A DNA stretch of 64,000 nt from Merdibacter sp965119685 (lineage in GTDB: Bacteria; Bacillota_I; Bacilli_A; Erysipelotrichales; Erysipelotrichaceae): contig OZ221971.1 of assembly GCA_965119685.1 (NCBI GenBank), positions 2,480,001-2,544,000 on the forward strand, in the 5' to 3' direction. Numbering within the stretch: the stretch's first letter is position 1; every line of letters starts with the position of its first letter. The notes under the pieces are model-generated. The model was given only the letters and a program-made list of their open reading frames with translations, did not search any database and was not told the origin of the DNA. Positions 55,233 through 63,991 of the stretch are shown here, one piece after another. The position numbers and the translations under genes were made by a program.

Positions 55233-55579
55233 TTCATCCCCCCTTTAAATGCTTTTTGTGCAGTAGCATCAATTTCCTTTCTGTGGGTTTGGACACCCAC
55301 TTCTGCCCATTCTGCTTGTGCATTTGGGTTTCTATCTTTAGAAAAATGTACGCCAACACCATAGTAGACCTTTGCCGCATATTCTTTATCCCATATAGCT
55401 TTCCCCTCTTGTGGCCTTGATGCGCTGATTGCACTTCTTTTTAGATCGCCTGTATCCTCTGGGCAGTACACATTGCCGTATGCAATAACGGCTTCTGTAA
55501 CTTGCTTTTTTAGCGCTTGCTCGCCCCTCTTGATACGTTTCAAAATGGTTGAATAATCTGTGTTTACTTTTACACTCAT
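55229..55579 (-). CDS. HK97 gp10-like minor capsid / tail completion protein
   Basis: A 116-residue protein with the segment YCPEDTGDLKRSAISAS and VYYGVGVHFSKDRNPNAQAE, typical of HK97 gp10-type head-tail joining proteins. Start at 55579 overlaps the stop of the preceding gene. Joins the completed head to the tail. Confidence 0.78.
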   Translation of the reverse strand: MSVKVNTDYSTILKRIKRGEQALKKQVTEAVIAYGNVYCPEDTGDLKRSAISASRPQEGKAIWDKEYAAKVYYGVGVHFSKDRNPNAQAEWAEVGVQTHRKEIDATAQKAFKGGMK

Positions 55580-55920
55580 CAAACCATACCCAATTCATAA
55601 TGATGCGGGTTGCCGCAGTCATCGGGAACAAGATCAACCGATTCAACTGTATAAGTATCTCCTGCATATTCAACTTTCATTGAAGCGCCCACCTTGTTTG
55701 CACCTCTTTCAAGCGCCCAAATATCTAATCCGCTCGGATTAGACAGGCGGCAATCGAAAAACAGTACAGCGCGTAGCACCACATCGGTATTTTCGGTGTT
55801 TTTAACGACTTGATTCGTGTTCTGTACATGGATGTTTTTTAAGGCATAGCTTCCGTAGTTTGGCTTTTGGTAAATATCAATAGATGTCGGTACTTTTAAA
55901 ACGGCATCATCGGAAAGAAT
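55579..55920 (-). CDS. Minor capsid / head-closure protein, start unclear
   Basis: The frame codes for a conserved-looking protein of about 113 residues: LKVPTSIDIYQKPNYGSYAL, then VVLRAVLFFDCRL and the C-terminal VEYAGDTYTVESVDLVPDD. No ATG, GTG or TTG lies at the proper 5' end; the only common start (GTG at 55782) would remove 35 or more conserved residues. An ATT at 55920, a frameshift from the preceding gene near TTTTAAAA, or a one-base sequence change are possible. With one extra T the upstream ATGATGCCG would start this frame. Position is that of a head-closure protein. Confidence 0.55.
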   Translation of the reverse strand: MLSDDAVLKVPTSIDIYQKPNYGSYALKNIHVQNTNQVVKNTENTDVVLRAVLFFDCRLSNPSGLDIWALERGANKVGASMKVEYAGDTYTVESVDLVPDDCGNPHHYELGMV

Positions 55921-56324
55921 CCGCCGCGGAATGGGTCGGAGGATACTGCTACACCTCGATATAAAAGCCCTGTTTGCTCAAGCAAGCCATAAACGGCCGG
56001 GCAAACAGCATTCGCATATCGCCCGCCGTCCATTTTTTGCACATCACCGACAGATACCTTGCCAACCGTAAAGCCTTGTCCAGCCGCGCCTGTATAGGAT
56101 ACATCCAAACCATACAGCCCAATATACGCGCACTGCATCGCACAAGCCTTTTTGAAAAGTGTTTGAATCCATAAAGGGTATGAACCCAGCCCGTTTCGAG
56201 CCACTTCATACCCTGTTACTGAATCGATAATATCGCATGAGGGGTTTATGGTGTTTTTGAATGTTGCTTCGTCGATTTCTTCTCCAAGATACTCGGTAAA
56301 AAAAGCATAGTCTATATAGCCCAT
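55896..56324 (-). CDS. Head-tail connector-like protein
   Basis: A 142-residue protein located just after the major capsid gene, as gp6-like connectors are. Helical N-terminal part (DYAFFTEYLGEEIDEATFKN), then SYPLWIQTLFKKACAMQCAY, with a short beta part at the end. Forms the connector ring under the portal. It overlaps the next frame by up to 25 bases. The assignment is by position and general form. Confidence 0.7.
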   Translation of the reverse strand: MGYIDYAFFTEYLGEEIDEATFKNTINPSCDIIDSVTGYEVARNGLGSYPLWIQTLFKKACAMQCAYIGLYGLDVSYTGAAGQGFTVGKVSVGDVQKMDGGRYANAVCPAVYGLLEQTGLLYRGVAVSSDPFRGGFFPMMPF

Positions 56325-56339
56325 GCCATCACCTCCATA

Positions 56340-57527
56340 TTACGAACCTTTTACGATCGTTGCATTACCTGCTGCTACTGCAAATGCACCTTTTGTCGTA
56401 TTGATAAGCGCTACTGTTGCGTTTGTTTGACTATCAACAGTCACCGTTCCGTTTGCCGGAAGATCTTTCCAACTGGATAAGTCTTGACCGTACGTCACAG
56501 ATGGATCTGCGCTATTCAACTGGTAAACGAGTTTCTGCCCAAGAAGCGGCTTCATGTCTACCGTTAGCACCGTCTCATTCGACGCACCGGCAACTGACGT
56601 GACATTCAGTTCTACAAGCACAGGAGAACCGATGTTTGCAAGCACACCACAACGGCGATTGTTCAGCGCAAATACATCGTAGTAGTACCGCTCATAATAG
56701 AGCCATTTGCCTTTGCTTTGCGCCGTTGGTGCACTGATCATAGACGTTTCGTAAACGATCGGAGCAATGATTGCCATTGGGTCAACTAACAGTAAATTGA
56801 TCTGCTGAGCAGATTCGCCGATCTCCCATCCGACAACGAAGTTATAGATTGTCTTCATCATGTCTGATGGTACTTCTTTGATAACAACACCGTCCATCTT
56901 TCCCACGTTGCGATCGATGTTTCGGATACCAGTGCCGGAATCGATGAAGCGCGTAATTCCAGCAGCTTCTTTCAGCAATTTGTAAGCATTCGGCGTAATA
57001 TAAGCTACTAAGCGATCGCGATTGATACGCTGATCCGTCATATAAGCCAAATAGCCGTCCCATGTCTCTAGGATGTTATCTTTCGTTAAAACCGTCGAAT
57101 CTACCGTCCCAAAAGACTGCGCAAAAGTAGCTAGTTTGGAAGCGGCATACGCATCCATTTCTGGAACTTTCTGAAATTCATTAAACGTCTTTGTGATGTT
57201 CGCGATGGTAACGACTTGGTTAGTTTCTTGAATATCCATTGGATCAACCAATGTATCCCACTCGCGATCCATCACAAGGGTCACGGGCTGATACTCGTTG
57301 TTGAAATTTCGGTTGAATACGCCGTCGATTTTATCGCGATTAACCGCACGTGCGCCGCTTGTCGTCATAGACGGAATCAGCACCGTCTTTCCATTTACGG
57401 GCTTGTACTTCTGACTGTTTGCGCCTCCCCAAATTTCGCCAAAATAGCTGAGATATGGATAGGCGTTTGCAAGTTCTCTAGCATACTCTTGAGCATAGTT
57501 AGTAGGTGTTTGAATAAAGTTTCCCAT
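56340..57527 (-). CDS. Major capsid protein with C-terminal Ig-like domain
   Basis: A 395-residue protein. Residues 1-300 look like the P22-coat-type capsid fold found in Firmicutes phages (FIQTPTNYAQEYARELANAY; GVFNRNFNNEYQPVTLVMDR; LLLVDPMAIIAPIVYETSMI). The last 90 residues form a bacterial Ig-like domain (LTVDMKPLLGQKLVYQLNSA; GTVTVDSQTNATVALINTTK), probably a capsid decoration. Scaffold gene lies directly upstream (15 bases). Confidence 0.85.
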   Translation of the reverse strand: MGNFIQTPTNYAQEYARELANAYPYLSYFGEIWGGANSQKYKPVNGKTVLIPSMTTSGARAVNRDKIDGVFNRNFNNEYQPVTLVMDREWDTLVDPMDIQETNQVVTIANITKTFNEFQKVPEMDAYAASKLATFAQSFGTVDSTVLTKDNILETWDGYLAYMTDQRINRDRLVAYITPNAYKLLKEAAGITRFIDSGTGIRNIDRNVGKMDGVVIKEVPSDMMKTIYNFVVGWEIGESAQQINLLLVDPMAIIAPIVYETSMISAPTAQSKGKWLYYERYYYDVFALNNRRCGVLANIGSPVLVELNVTSVAGASNETVLTVDMKPLLGQKLVYQLNSADPSVTYGQDLSSWKDLPANGTVTVDSQTNATVALINTTKGAFAVAAGNATIVKGS

Positions 57528-57542
57528 TTAAATATCCCTCCT

Positions 57543-58034
57543 CTAGTTTTTCGGAACAAAGCCCCAAACATCGCCAAACGATTGCTGTTCATTTCCTTTC
57601 GGCATGGCACCTTGCGTGCCCCCGCCAAAACGAGGCTTTGTTTCCTCTTCTTTAACGTTAAACATATCTGTATACTCCTCTCGCATTGCTGCTAACTGTT
57701 CGTCAAGGTCTTTTTCACTATCTAATTTTGCCAGCAGCATTTCAGCATACTTCTCATTTTTAACGCCTTTATCCGTTAGGTTTCTGATCGCGTCCTTTTT
57801 TTCGTACTCCTGCACTTTTTGCAACATATCTTTGTACTCTTGCGATTGCTTGAAATCTTTCGGAAAATCTTTCATAGCTTCTTGGACCGCGTCTTTTTTA
57901 ATTTGTTCCAAATCGCTTTTTGAAACATAATCATTGAAAGATGTACCGTATAAAGCCATGATCTGTTCGAGCTTATCGTCTAACTCGCCGTCTTTTTGTA
58001 AGATATTTCTTACACTTTTTCTTGTTAAAGCCAT
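57543..58034 (-). CDS. Phage capsid scaffolding protein (DUF4355-like)
   Basis: A 163-residue highly charged helical protein, with a central coiled coil (DLEQIKKDAVQEAMKDFPKD to LDEQLAAMREEYTDMF) and a Gly/Pro-rich end (RFGGGTQGAMPKGNEQQSFG). The position directly before the major capsid gene and the charge pattern fit the scaffold proteins of Firmicutes phages. Confidence 0.82.
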   Translation of the reverse strand: MALTRKSVRNILQKDGELDDKLEQIMALYGTSFNDYVSKSDLEQIKKDAVQEAMKDFPKDFKQSQEYKDMLQKVQEYEKKDAIRNLTDKGVKNEKYAEMLLAKLDSEKDLDEQLAAMREEYTDMFNVKEEETKPRFGGGTQGAMPKGNEQQSFGDVWGFVPKN

Positions 58035-58123
58035 TTTGAAATCTCCTTTTCTCGTTGGGTTGCCTTGTTTTAACGCTTCAAGACGTCAGCGCATATAAAA
58101 AGCGCAGTTTCTGCGCTAATTAC

Positions 58124-58576
58124 CTAATCATCTTCGTCAATAATCTCGGCCGGCTTAGGTGCTAAAAGCAAATATCTCGCCATTTTGTAATCCGCCTCTT
58201 TTCGCATCTCGTAAATGATTTCATCTAATTTACTCTGCAAATCAGACGGTGCGCCATCCTTAGCTAACCCCATAAGATCGATCGCTTTAATATATCCATC
58301 ATGAGCCAGTTCAATACTGCTTTTAGCATCTCTGCCTATAATCGGCAAAATGTCATTTTGATATGTAAGAACGACTGCTTGAATAGATTGCTGGGCATTC
58401 CCTAACGGGATACCTCGCTCTATTAGCTCATCCTCAATTTTCAAAACAAAATCTGCCCACTTACCTAATTCCTCGTGTATCGAAAAAAATCCTTTTCCAA
58501 ATACATTGAAATGTAAAGTTTTTAAATTTTGACGCAATATCATCAGATACGCTGTCATGCTTTCGTATGGATTCAT
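58124..58576 (-). CDS. Dps/ferritin-like protein within phage morphogenesis genes
   Basis: A 150-residue helical protein. Residues about 18-60 (LKTLHFNVFGKGFFSIHEEL, then KIEDELIERGIPLG) align with the ferroxidase-site helices of Dps (N-terminal His, H in the VHEML helix, D and E in DxxxER), except that the Dps Asp next to the HE motif is Gly. Length is near that of Dps (about 150-165). It sits between the scaffold gene and small phage genes. A Dps-like oxidative or DNA-binding role, or a structural re-use of the fold, is possible. Confidence 0.6.
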   Translation of the reverse strand: MNPYESMTAYLMILRQNLKTLHFNVFGKGFFSIHEELGKWADFVLKIEDELIERGIPLGNAQQSIQAVVLTYQNDILPIIGRDAKSSIELAHDGYIKAIDLMGLAKDGAPSDLQSKLDEIIYEMRKEADYKMARYLLLAPKPAEIIDEDD

Positions 58577-58710
58577 TTTTTCACCTTCTTTCTGCTCTTC
58601 CTCGGCTTCTTCTTAAGAGATTCTACATACTCATCATGCGCCATATGAAAGCCGCACAACATACACGTCACACCCTTTGAATGTCCTTTGAATTGATGCT
58701 TGCATTCCAT
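58573..58710 (-). CDS. Small zinc-finger-like phage protein
   Basis: A 45-residue protein with CKHQF and CMLCGFH, that is a C-x-H...CxxC/H metal site, and a very basic C-terminus (KKKPRKSRKKVKK). The start at 58710 has GGAG 7 bases upstream; the ATG at 58716 is too close. Overlaps the Dps-like gene start by 4 bases. Function unknown. Confidence 0.65.
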   Translation of the reverse strand: MECKHQFKGHSKGVTCMLCGFHMAHDEYVESLKKKPRKSRKKVKK

Positions 58711-58739
58711 CGTCATTCTCCTTTCAAAAGAAAAAGCGC

Positions 58740-58955
58740 TTATTTGCGCTTGTTGCTCCAATAAATATCATCGTATATCCTTTGATACTTTCCGCCCGTG
58801 TCATTAAATTCCCAGTCATCATCATATCCATCCTCAAGAATCAGATCGTCGAGAGGGTCTAAAATATCATTGATATTATCGGATGAAATCATTTCCTCCG
58901 CATTTTCAAATTTTTCTCTCAGAAATGCTTTTTGTTCCTCTGTCAACTTTATCAT
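58740..58955 (-). CDS. Small acidic phage protein
   Basis: A 71-residue acidic protein (SSDNINDILDPLDDLILEDG) with a mixed end WSNKRK. It lies between the zinc-finger-like gene and the MuF/minor capsid gene and overlaps the latter by 4 bases. Given the PBECR-like toxin domain of that protein, a partner or immunity role is possible but not shown. Confidence 0.6.
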   Translation of the reverse strand: MIKLTEEQKAFLREKFENAEEMISSDNINDILDPLDDLILEDGYDDDWEFNDTGGKYQRIYDDIYWSNKRK

Positions 58956-60586
58956 TTGTTTTCACCTCCGCGCGGATTCGTTTGAATCAGATTTCCTGTA
59001 TCGGGATTAACTGTCACCTTGCAAAAATCAGTAGCATACACACGGCTTTTGCGTTTCCTTGATACTTTTTCGGTAATTGTGTCCGGGTTTTGCAATGCTG
59101 CAAGTACATCGCCAACGGGTACGCCTTTTCTCATGTTCTTCATCGGTTCGTTACTGCTTTCATACTGTCCTATCACTCTATCAACAAAATGGGATTTATA
59201 TCCTGTTATCATTATACCATCTTTTGTGGTCTTCCCAACGATTTCTTTTTCAATCTTTGTCGCCGTCTGCTTATAAATATCAAATGTAACAAAGCTAGAA
59301 ATATAACCTTTCTTAACTGCATAGTCATACCCTTTTTTCAACGTGTAATTTCTAGACGCTTTGTTAGTTTCGCTTAATAAATCTCTGTTAAAAGCGATCA
59401 CACGTTCCCTATCAGTTCTTCTAGTTCGCCCAGTTTCGCCGAGGAAAAGTTTCATCTTTTCCTGTTTGCGCTTTATCTTAGCAGACGTTTTTGCAAATTC
59501 TTCGCTATCTTCCAGCCCAGCTTCTTTTAATGCGACGGCTTCTGTTTTCGCTTTCCGCACTTCGCGTTCAATCGCTCTTTGACGTTGCGATTCTTGGTAT
59601 GTCTTATTATTGCTTTCCATCTCCTCTTTTGTCAATGGTTCATTCGCTAATGTCGACACACCGGGAATAAAAGGCATCGGATTATGCCCGCAATTGATTC
59701 CAAACAAGCCAGCAGGCTCGCCATAACTAGTTGACGATAGAGGTTTGAAGCGATGCTTTTTCCCAAACGCATCCGTAACAGTTCCGCTGCGCCCTGACGT
59801 TGAAAATATCTTCCCTTGATAAGGCGCACACAAAGGGCGAGCGCCGGCATGTTTGTCGACTTGGATTAAATCGTTTCCATAATCCTCATTCCGCTTTTGA
59901 ACGACATCAATTGACATGTTGTGGACGTTAGTGCGGCAATACATGTTCGCGTAAGCTTCCGCACTCCATTTTCTCCCAGCTCTGTCAATATATGCAGGGA
60001 TATTTTCGTCAATCATCTGCCTGATCGCATCAGCAACAGCGCTTTGCCTCGCTTTCCCCTCATAAATCTTTTTGACAGCTTCATCAAGAATCGAATAGCG
60101 ATGGACGTTCATATTGTTGCGAAAGTTTCTTACGACATTTGAAATCGCCCGATTGAATGACTGCGCTGTTTCTTCACGCATGACGGCGTTCATCGTTGAA
60201 AACGTCTGTTTAAATTCCTGTGCTTTCATCTTTTTAAGCACAGACAGCGCCTTGCTTCCTGTATAAGCACCTGCGGCTGTCAATGCGCCGGCTTTTGCTG
60301 CTTTCTTTAACTTTGGTTCTACATCTTCTAAAGATTCATCTACCGTTTCATTTAGAGCTTTGTTTACGACCGCTTTGTATGGATAACCGGCTTGAATACT
60401 TTCAACGTCTTTCATCAATTCGCCGATAAGCTGTGTCATCTTCTTTTGCCAAGTGTCAATAGGTTCATCAATATCTTGCCCGATATACTTCGCCATGACT
60501 ATCATGATTTGGTTTGCCATATCTCCGTACATCAATTCAAACGGCTCGACAATCTCTTGTATATCTTCTTTTGAAATAGTTGCCAC
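58952..60586 (-). CDS. Phage minor capsid protein (Phage_min_cap2 type) with C-terminal PBECR-like nuclease domain
   Basis: A 544-residue protein. Residues about 5-330 form the minor capsid / head morphogenesis domain (SAEAYANMYCRTNVHNMSID; LIQVDKHAGARPLCAPYQGK; PAGLFGINCGHNPMPFIPG). A Lys/Glu-rich coiled linker follows. The last about 110 residues contain GYKSHFVDRVIGQ, GVPVGDVLAALQNPDTI and VTVNPDTGNLIQTNP, a pattern of PBECR (phage-barnase-EndoU-colicin-RelE-like) nucleases as fused to MuF-type capsid proteins. Delivered with the head into the host, by inference from such systems. Overlaps the portal gene by one base. Confidence 0.85.
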   Translation of the reverse strand: MATISKEDIQEIVEPFELMYGDMANQIMIVMAKYIGQDIDEPIDTWQKKMTQLIGELMKDVESIQAGYPYKAVVNKALNETVDESLEDVEPKLKKAAKAGALTAAGAYTGSKALSVLKKMKAQEFKQTFSTMNAVMREETAQSFNRAISNVVRNFRNNMNVHRYSILDEAVKKIYEGKARQSAVADAIRQMIDENIPAYIDRAGRKWSAEAYANMYCRTNVHNMSIDVVQKRNEDYGNDLIQVDKHAGARPLCAPYQGKIFSTSGRSGTVTDAFGKKHRFKPLSSTSYGEPAGLFGINCGHNPMPFIPGVSTLANEPLTKEEMESNNKTYQESQRQRAIEREVRKAKTEAVALKEAGLEDSEEFAKTSAKIKRKQEKMKLFLGETGRTRRTDRERVIAFNRDLLSETNKASRNYTLKKGYDYAVKKGYISSFVTFDIYKQTATKIEKEIVGKTTKDGIMITGYKSHFVDRVIGQYESSNEPMKNMRKGVPVGDVLAALQNPDTITEKVSRKRKSRVYATDFCKVTVNPDTGNLIQTNPRGGENK

Positions 60587-62205
60587 TATTCTTCACCGCC
60601 AAACGCGAACTGATCGACAGCATCAGCGTTTACTCCGCTTTCTTCTCTGATTCGGTTGAGTTCCTGATCTGCTTCCTTATCTGTCATCCCTAACTTTTTA
60701 ACCATGAACGTCCGCTTCGACATGACGCCGTTTGACATCAGCATGATGCCTTCGTTAATGTCCGTTTGACGATCCTGCAATATGGAATCATCAAAAACAA
60801 CTTTCACACTATAATCTTTAGCAATACTGGAAATAGAAACTCCATTCCATTCGACATCATAAAGTGCAGCTACATCGATAATTCCGTGGACGATTTGCTC
60901 GATCGCGCTTTTCACTTGCATCTGATTAGCGCGTACGGTTTTGTAGGTCTTTGAGTTTTCACTGATAATCTCAGTAGCGGTTTTCAGCCCGTGCGACTGG
61001 TCGAATGTGAATGTTCCTGCACTAAATCCCAGCTGTAAGCACAGCATATTCAAAAAAGCGTTGATCGCGCTGACGTGCTCCTCGACACGCAGTTCAACAG
61101 AATTATCTTGAATTTTCAACTGCTCTGCATCATCAGTGGACAGAGCGACATAGGCTTCATCATTCGCATCAAAATATCGTACCATTCGATTCATCACAGG
61201 ATCATGCACTGTTCGCATTGCACTTGACGGCACGATAATTCTCTTTTTACCAAGCACAAACTCGCGGACGAATGAATCATAACAAGTATCTAGCGCATGC
61301 AATGTAGCCAGCGCGTTTGCATAAATAGATACGCCCAACGGTGAATTGTCATCGACGTTGTTTGCGATGGCGGTGCGATAATACGCAAATAAACTATCTG
61401 ATATACCTGTGATTTCTGTTCTAGGGTTCAAAAACGGATAAATTTCTGCGAGCGGATAGCGAAAACCAAGTATATCCTGTGGCTCCACAAAACCATCATT
61501 GCCCACGATGTCTCGCTTCTCTGATCTGAACATCTCGTTCTCTACGAAGTACGTCAAACCATCCCATTTATGCCATTCTAGTCTGGTGTAGTAATATCCA
61601 TCTTTTGCCTGTCGGCTGATGAATACTCCTTCTGTTACCTTTGCGTTATCCCACGCAGTCGGCACAAACTGATCCGCCATACAGTACCCGATTACTATCC
61701 GTCCTGTATTTGGAATCGGATTTCCCTCAGCATCGCGCCTTTCTTCATACCAAACTTTTAGAGCACCGCCGCCAAGCGCTACGCTTTGTTCGATGTGTTC
61801 TTGCATTTTCGTCCAAAAAGCGTTTTTGGTTAGTACATCTTGAACAAAGTCATCAAGGGGATCTGTTTCGCCGTCGTTTAACTCTTTCCCGGACGAAACG
61901 TGCACTTCGCACTGTTCATTCCAAATGAGCCCCGCTAATTCAGCACAAACAGCTTTTTCAATATTCAACGGCTCTACTTTTCGCATGTTGTTCGGATTGC
62001 CAACTGTCGGTGCTTTAATATAATGCCAAGGTTTATAGAAACCCTTGTATAAATATTTCCAAACAAATATGCCAAAATAGTAAAATTGATTAAATGCAGG
62101 AACACCGCTCAATTCAAATATATCTTTAAACTCTTTCGCAGTTCCTAAATCTGCACTTGTTTTTTGCATGAAATTCTTCACCGCCTTTTTTATCCTTTCA
62201 AACAC
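60586..62205 (-). CDS. Phage portal protein
   Basis: A 539-residue portal of the SPP1/A118 type. Seen are WKYLYKGFYKPWHYIKAP, the NNMRKVEPLNIEKAVCAELA region, and the long C-terminal helical crown (TAKTIISENSKTYKTVRANQ-type pattern ATEIISENSKTYKTVRANQM). GTG start at 62205 has AGGAGG 7 bases upstream; frames further upstream have no binding site. Lies between terminase and minor capsid genes, as usual. Confidence 0.9.
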   Translation of the reverse strand: MFERIKKAVKNFMQKTSADLGTAKEFKDIFELSGVPAFNQFYYFGIFVWKYLYKGFYKPWHYIKAPTVGNPNNMRKVEPLNIEKAVCAELAGLIWNEQCEVHVSSGKELNDGETDPLDDFVQDVLTKNAFWTKMQEHIEQSVALGGGALKVWYEERRDAEGNPIPNTGRIVIGYCMADQFVPTAWDNAKVTEGVFISRQAKDGYYYTRLEWHKWDGLTYFVENEMFRSEKRDIVGNDGFVEPQDILGFRYPLAEIYPFLNPRTEITGISDSLFAYYRTAIANNVDDNSPLGVSIYANALATLHALDTCYDSFVREFVLGKKRIIVPSSAMRTVHDPVMNRMVRYFDANDEAYVALSTDDAEQLKIQDNSVELRVEEHVSAINAFLNMLCLQLGFSAGTFTFDQSHGLKTATEIISENSKTYKTVRANQMQVKSAIEQIVHGIIDVAALYDVEWNGVSISSIAKDYSVKVVFDDSILQDRQTDINEGIMLMSNGVMSKRTFMVKKLGMTDKEADQELNRIREESGVNADAVDQFAFGGEE

Positions 62206-62218
62206 AAACGCACCTCCT

Positions 62219-63478
62219 TTAAAGTACGTATCTTTTGTAAAAGTAGTTGTTCGCATACCGCGCTTCATCCATTGCGTGGTTATAGGCGTCTATCGGTTTG
62301 CCGTTATCGTCAACGCAATACATGCCAATTTCTCTCAAGAAATCATCACATCCGAAGCGCTCATCATGTACGATAAAAAAGCGCTCATCTGATATAGCGC
62401 TTTGTAAATATTCAATTCCGACCTCAATTCCCTTGCGGTTTCCTTTTACATCCTTACTGTTGTTGTCTGCCTTATCAGTATCAACGCCAAGTAAACGCAA
62501 CTCCATACGCAAGGCTTTGCATGCCGGGTCAATCTTCCAGCAAGATTCCCTCATATTAAACTTTCTCCTACAATATGAAGCGAAATCTCTTGCTATTTCT
62601 TTTGCTTGGGTGCTCATCGCTTTATTCGCTCCATCATAATACCAATTAGCAACGCGCAGCAATACATATTTATTGCCAATTGTTCCAATAAGATTACAAC
62701 TAATAGATGTAGCGTCAGTCAAACCACCGTCTCCCGCAAACATCATCTCGCTCGGAATGAATCCGATCGGTATTTTATCTAATATATGCACTTTTTCGTC
62801 AAACATCGAATAAATAACGCCTTGCGGGATTGTTCTTTCACCTAACCAATCACGCCTATATAAATACGGATTCTTGATAAGCGTATCATGGAGTTCTCGT
62901 TTTCTTTCAGTACTTAAAATCGGGTTGTCATCAACGGTCCAATGTGTCCAACTTGTGTCTTGTACATTAAAAACATCACTTATGACAGGATGAAGCGGAG
63001 CCGGCGGATTCAAGTCGGCTATGTGCCATCTAATGTCTGCTGCGTACGTTCGGCGAAAACACTCTTGAATCATATTCATGTGTAGAATATCTATTTCGCA
63101 AAAGTACGCACTTCCTAATGACAAGCCTCTGATGCTTTTATCCGAATCAGCTTTAGCGCCTCCTTTGTAGTAGATCTTTTTCACACCTTTTGCAGTTTGG
63201 CACTCTAAATGATCGCCGTGATCGTCGTGTTTAATTCTAGCCGCATTTCCGAAAAGATGAATCAAGCCATTTCCGTCACCGTCAAGAACTAGTCTAAATG
63301 CTTGTTGTTGTGATGCACCTACAATCAGATGGTTTGTGTCGCTTGATACATTCAAAAAAAGAAAGTACCTAGCTATGCATGCCGTGGTCTTTCCGCTACG
63401 CGGTGTTCCCTCGGCTACATCTAAAGTGTGACTAAAAGGAGCTGTAATGAATTGTGCTTGCTTCCGCGACAAATTCAC
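62219..63478 (-). CDS. Phage terminase large subunit
   Basis: A 419-residue packaging ATPase/nuclease. Walker A is EGTPRSGKTT and the Walker B-like GSAYFCEIDIL follows; the C-terminal RNase H-like nuclease shows FAGDGGLTDATS and later acidic residues. GTG start at 63478, with GAGGA 6 bases upstream, overlaps the small terminase stop by four bases. Packages DNA into the prohead through the portal. Confidence 0.9.
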   Translation of the reverse strand: MNLSRKQAQFITAPFSHTLDVAEGTPRSGKTTACIARYFLFLNVSSDTNHLIVGASQQQAFRLVLDGDGNGLIHLFGNAARIKHDDHGDHLECQTAKGVKKIYYKGGAKADSDKSIRGLSLGSAYFCEIDILHMNMIQECFRRTYAADIRWHIADLNPPAPLHPVISDVFNVQDTSWTHWTVDDNPILSTERKRELHDTLIKNPYLYRRDWLGERTIPQGVIYSMFDEKVHILDKIPIGFIPSEMMFAGDGGLTDATSISCNLIGTIGNKYVLLRVANWYYDGANKAMSTQAKEIARDFASYCRRKFNMRESCWKIDPACKALRMELRLLGVDTDKADNNSKDVKGNRKGIEVGIEYLQSAISDERFFIVHDERFGCDDFLREIGMYCVDDNGKPIDAYNHAMDEARYANNYFYKRYVL

Positions 63479-63825
63479 TTATTTTCCTCCATCGCTTTTG
63501 ATAAAGCCGCAATCATCGGATGTACTCCTTTACTTTCTACTTCAACTACATCTTTTTGACCTAGATACTGTTTTCCTAGCCAAATTGCCATCGTGGCACT
63601 TCTATCTGCTAATTTCCATTGTTTCCTCCTCAGACTAATTCTGCCATTAGCTCCAAACTTTTTTAAACACTCGGAAAAATCCATCCCATAGGTACGTTTA
63701 CACCATTTCGATAACGTTTTATCCGTCGTATTGAAAAATCTGCACACTTCACTTTGAGTACACTGTAATTCTAATAGCGATTGGAAGCTCTCCTTATCAA
63801 ATTCTTTGTTTTTTCTTCCTGCCAC
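63475..63825 (-). CDS. Phage terminase small subunit-like protein
   Basis: A 116-residue DNA-binding protein with a helix-turn-helix at about residues 24-48 (TQSEVCRFFNTTDKTLSKWC). GTG start at 63825 with AGAGGTG upstream. Its place before terL and its size fit a small terminase subunit that recognises the pac or cos site. Confidence 0.78.
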   Translation of the reverse strand: MAGRKNKEFDKESFQSLLELQCTQSEVCRFFNTTDKTLSKWCKRTYGMDFSECLKKFGANGRISLRRKQWKLADRSATMAIWLGKQYLGQKDVVEVESKGVHPMIAALSKAMEENK

Positions 63826-63829
63826 TATA

Positions 63830-63991
63830 TCACCTCTTTCTTTGTTTCCCCATGCCCTTTCTATACTCGTTGAATATCTTCCACGCTTTACATGGCATCC
63901 TAAAGCATTTATCAGCCATGCAATATGGTCGTTTGCACGGACTTTTTCCTTGCCTTGCCCTTTGCTCTCTATATTCGTCTGTGTACTGCAT
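63830..63991 (-). CDS. Small cysteine-rich phage protein
   Basis: A 53-residue basic protein with four cysteines (SPCKRPYCMADKCFRMPCK) that could bind zinc. ATG at 63991; the stop is 4 bases before the small terminase start. No named family known to me. It is probably the first gene seen of the late module, or the last of the preceding module that lies outside the window. Confidence 0.55.
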   Translation of the reverse strand: MQYTDEYREQRARQGKSPCKRPYCMADKCFRMPCKAWKIFNEYRKGMGKQRKR

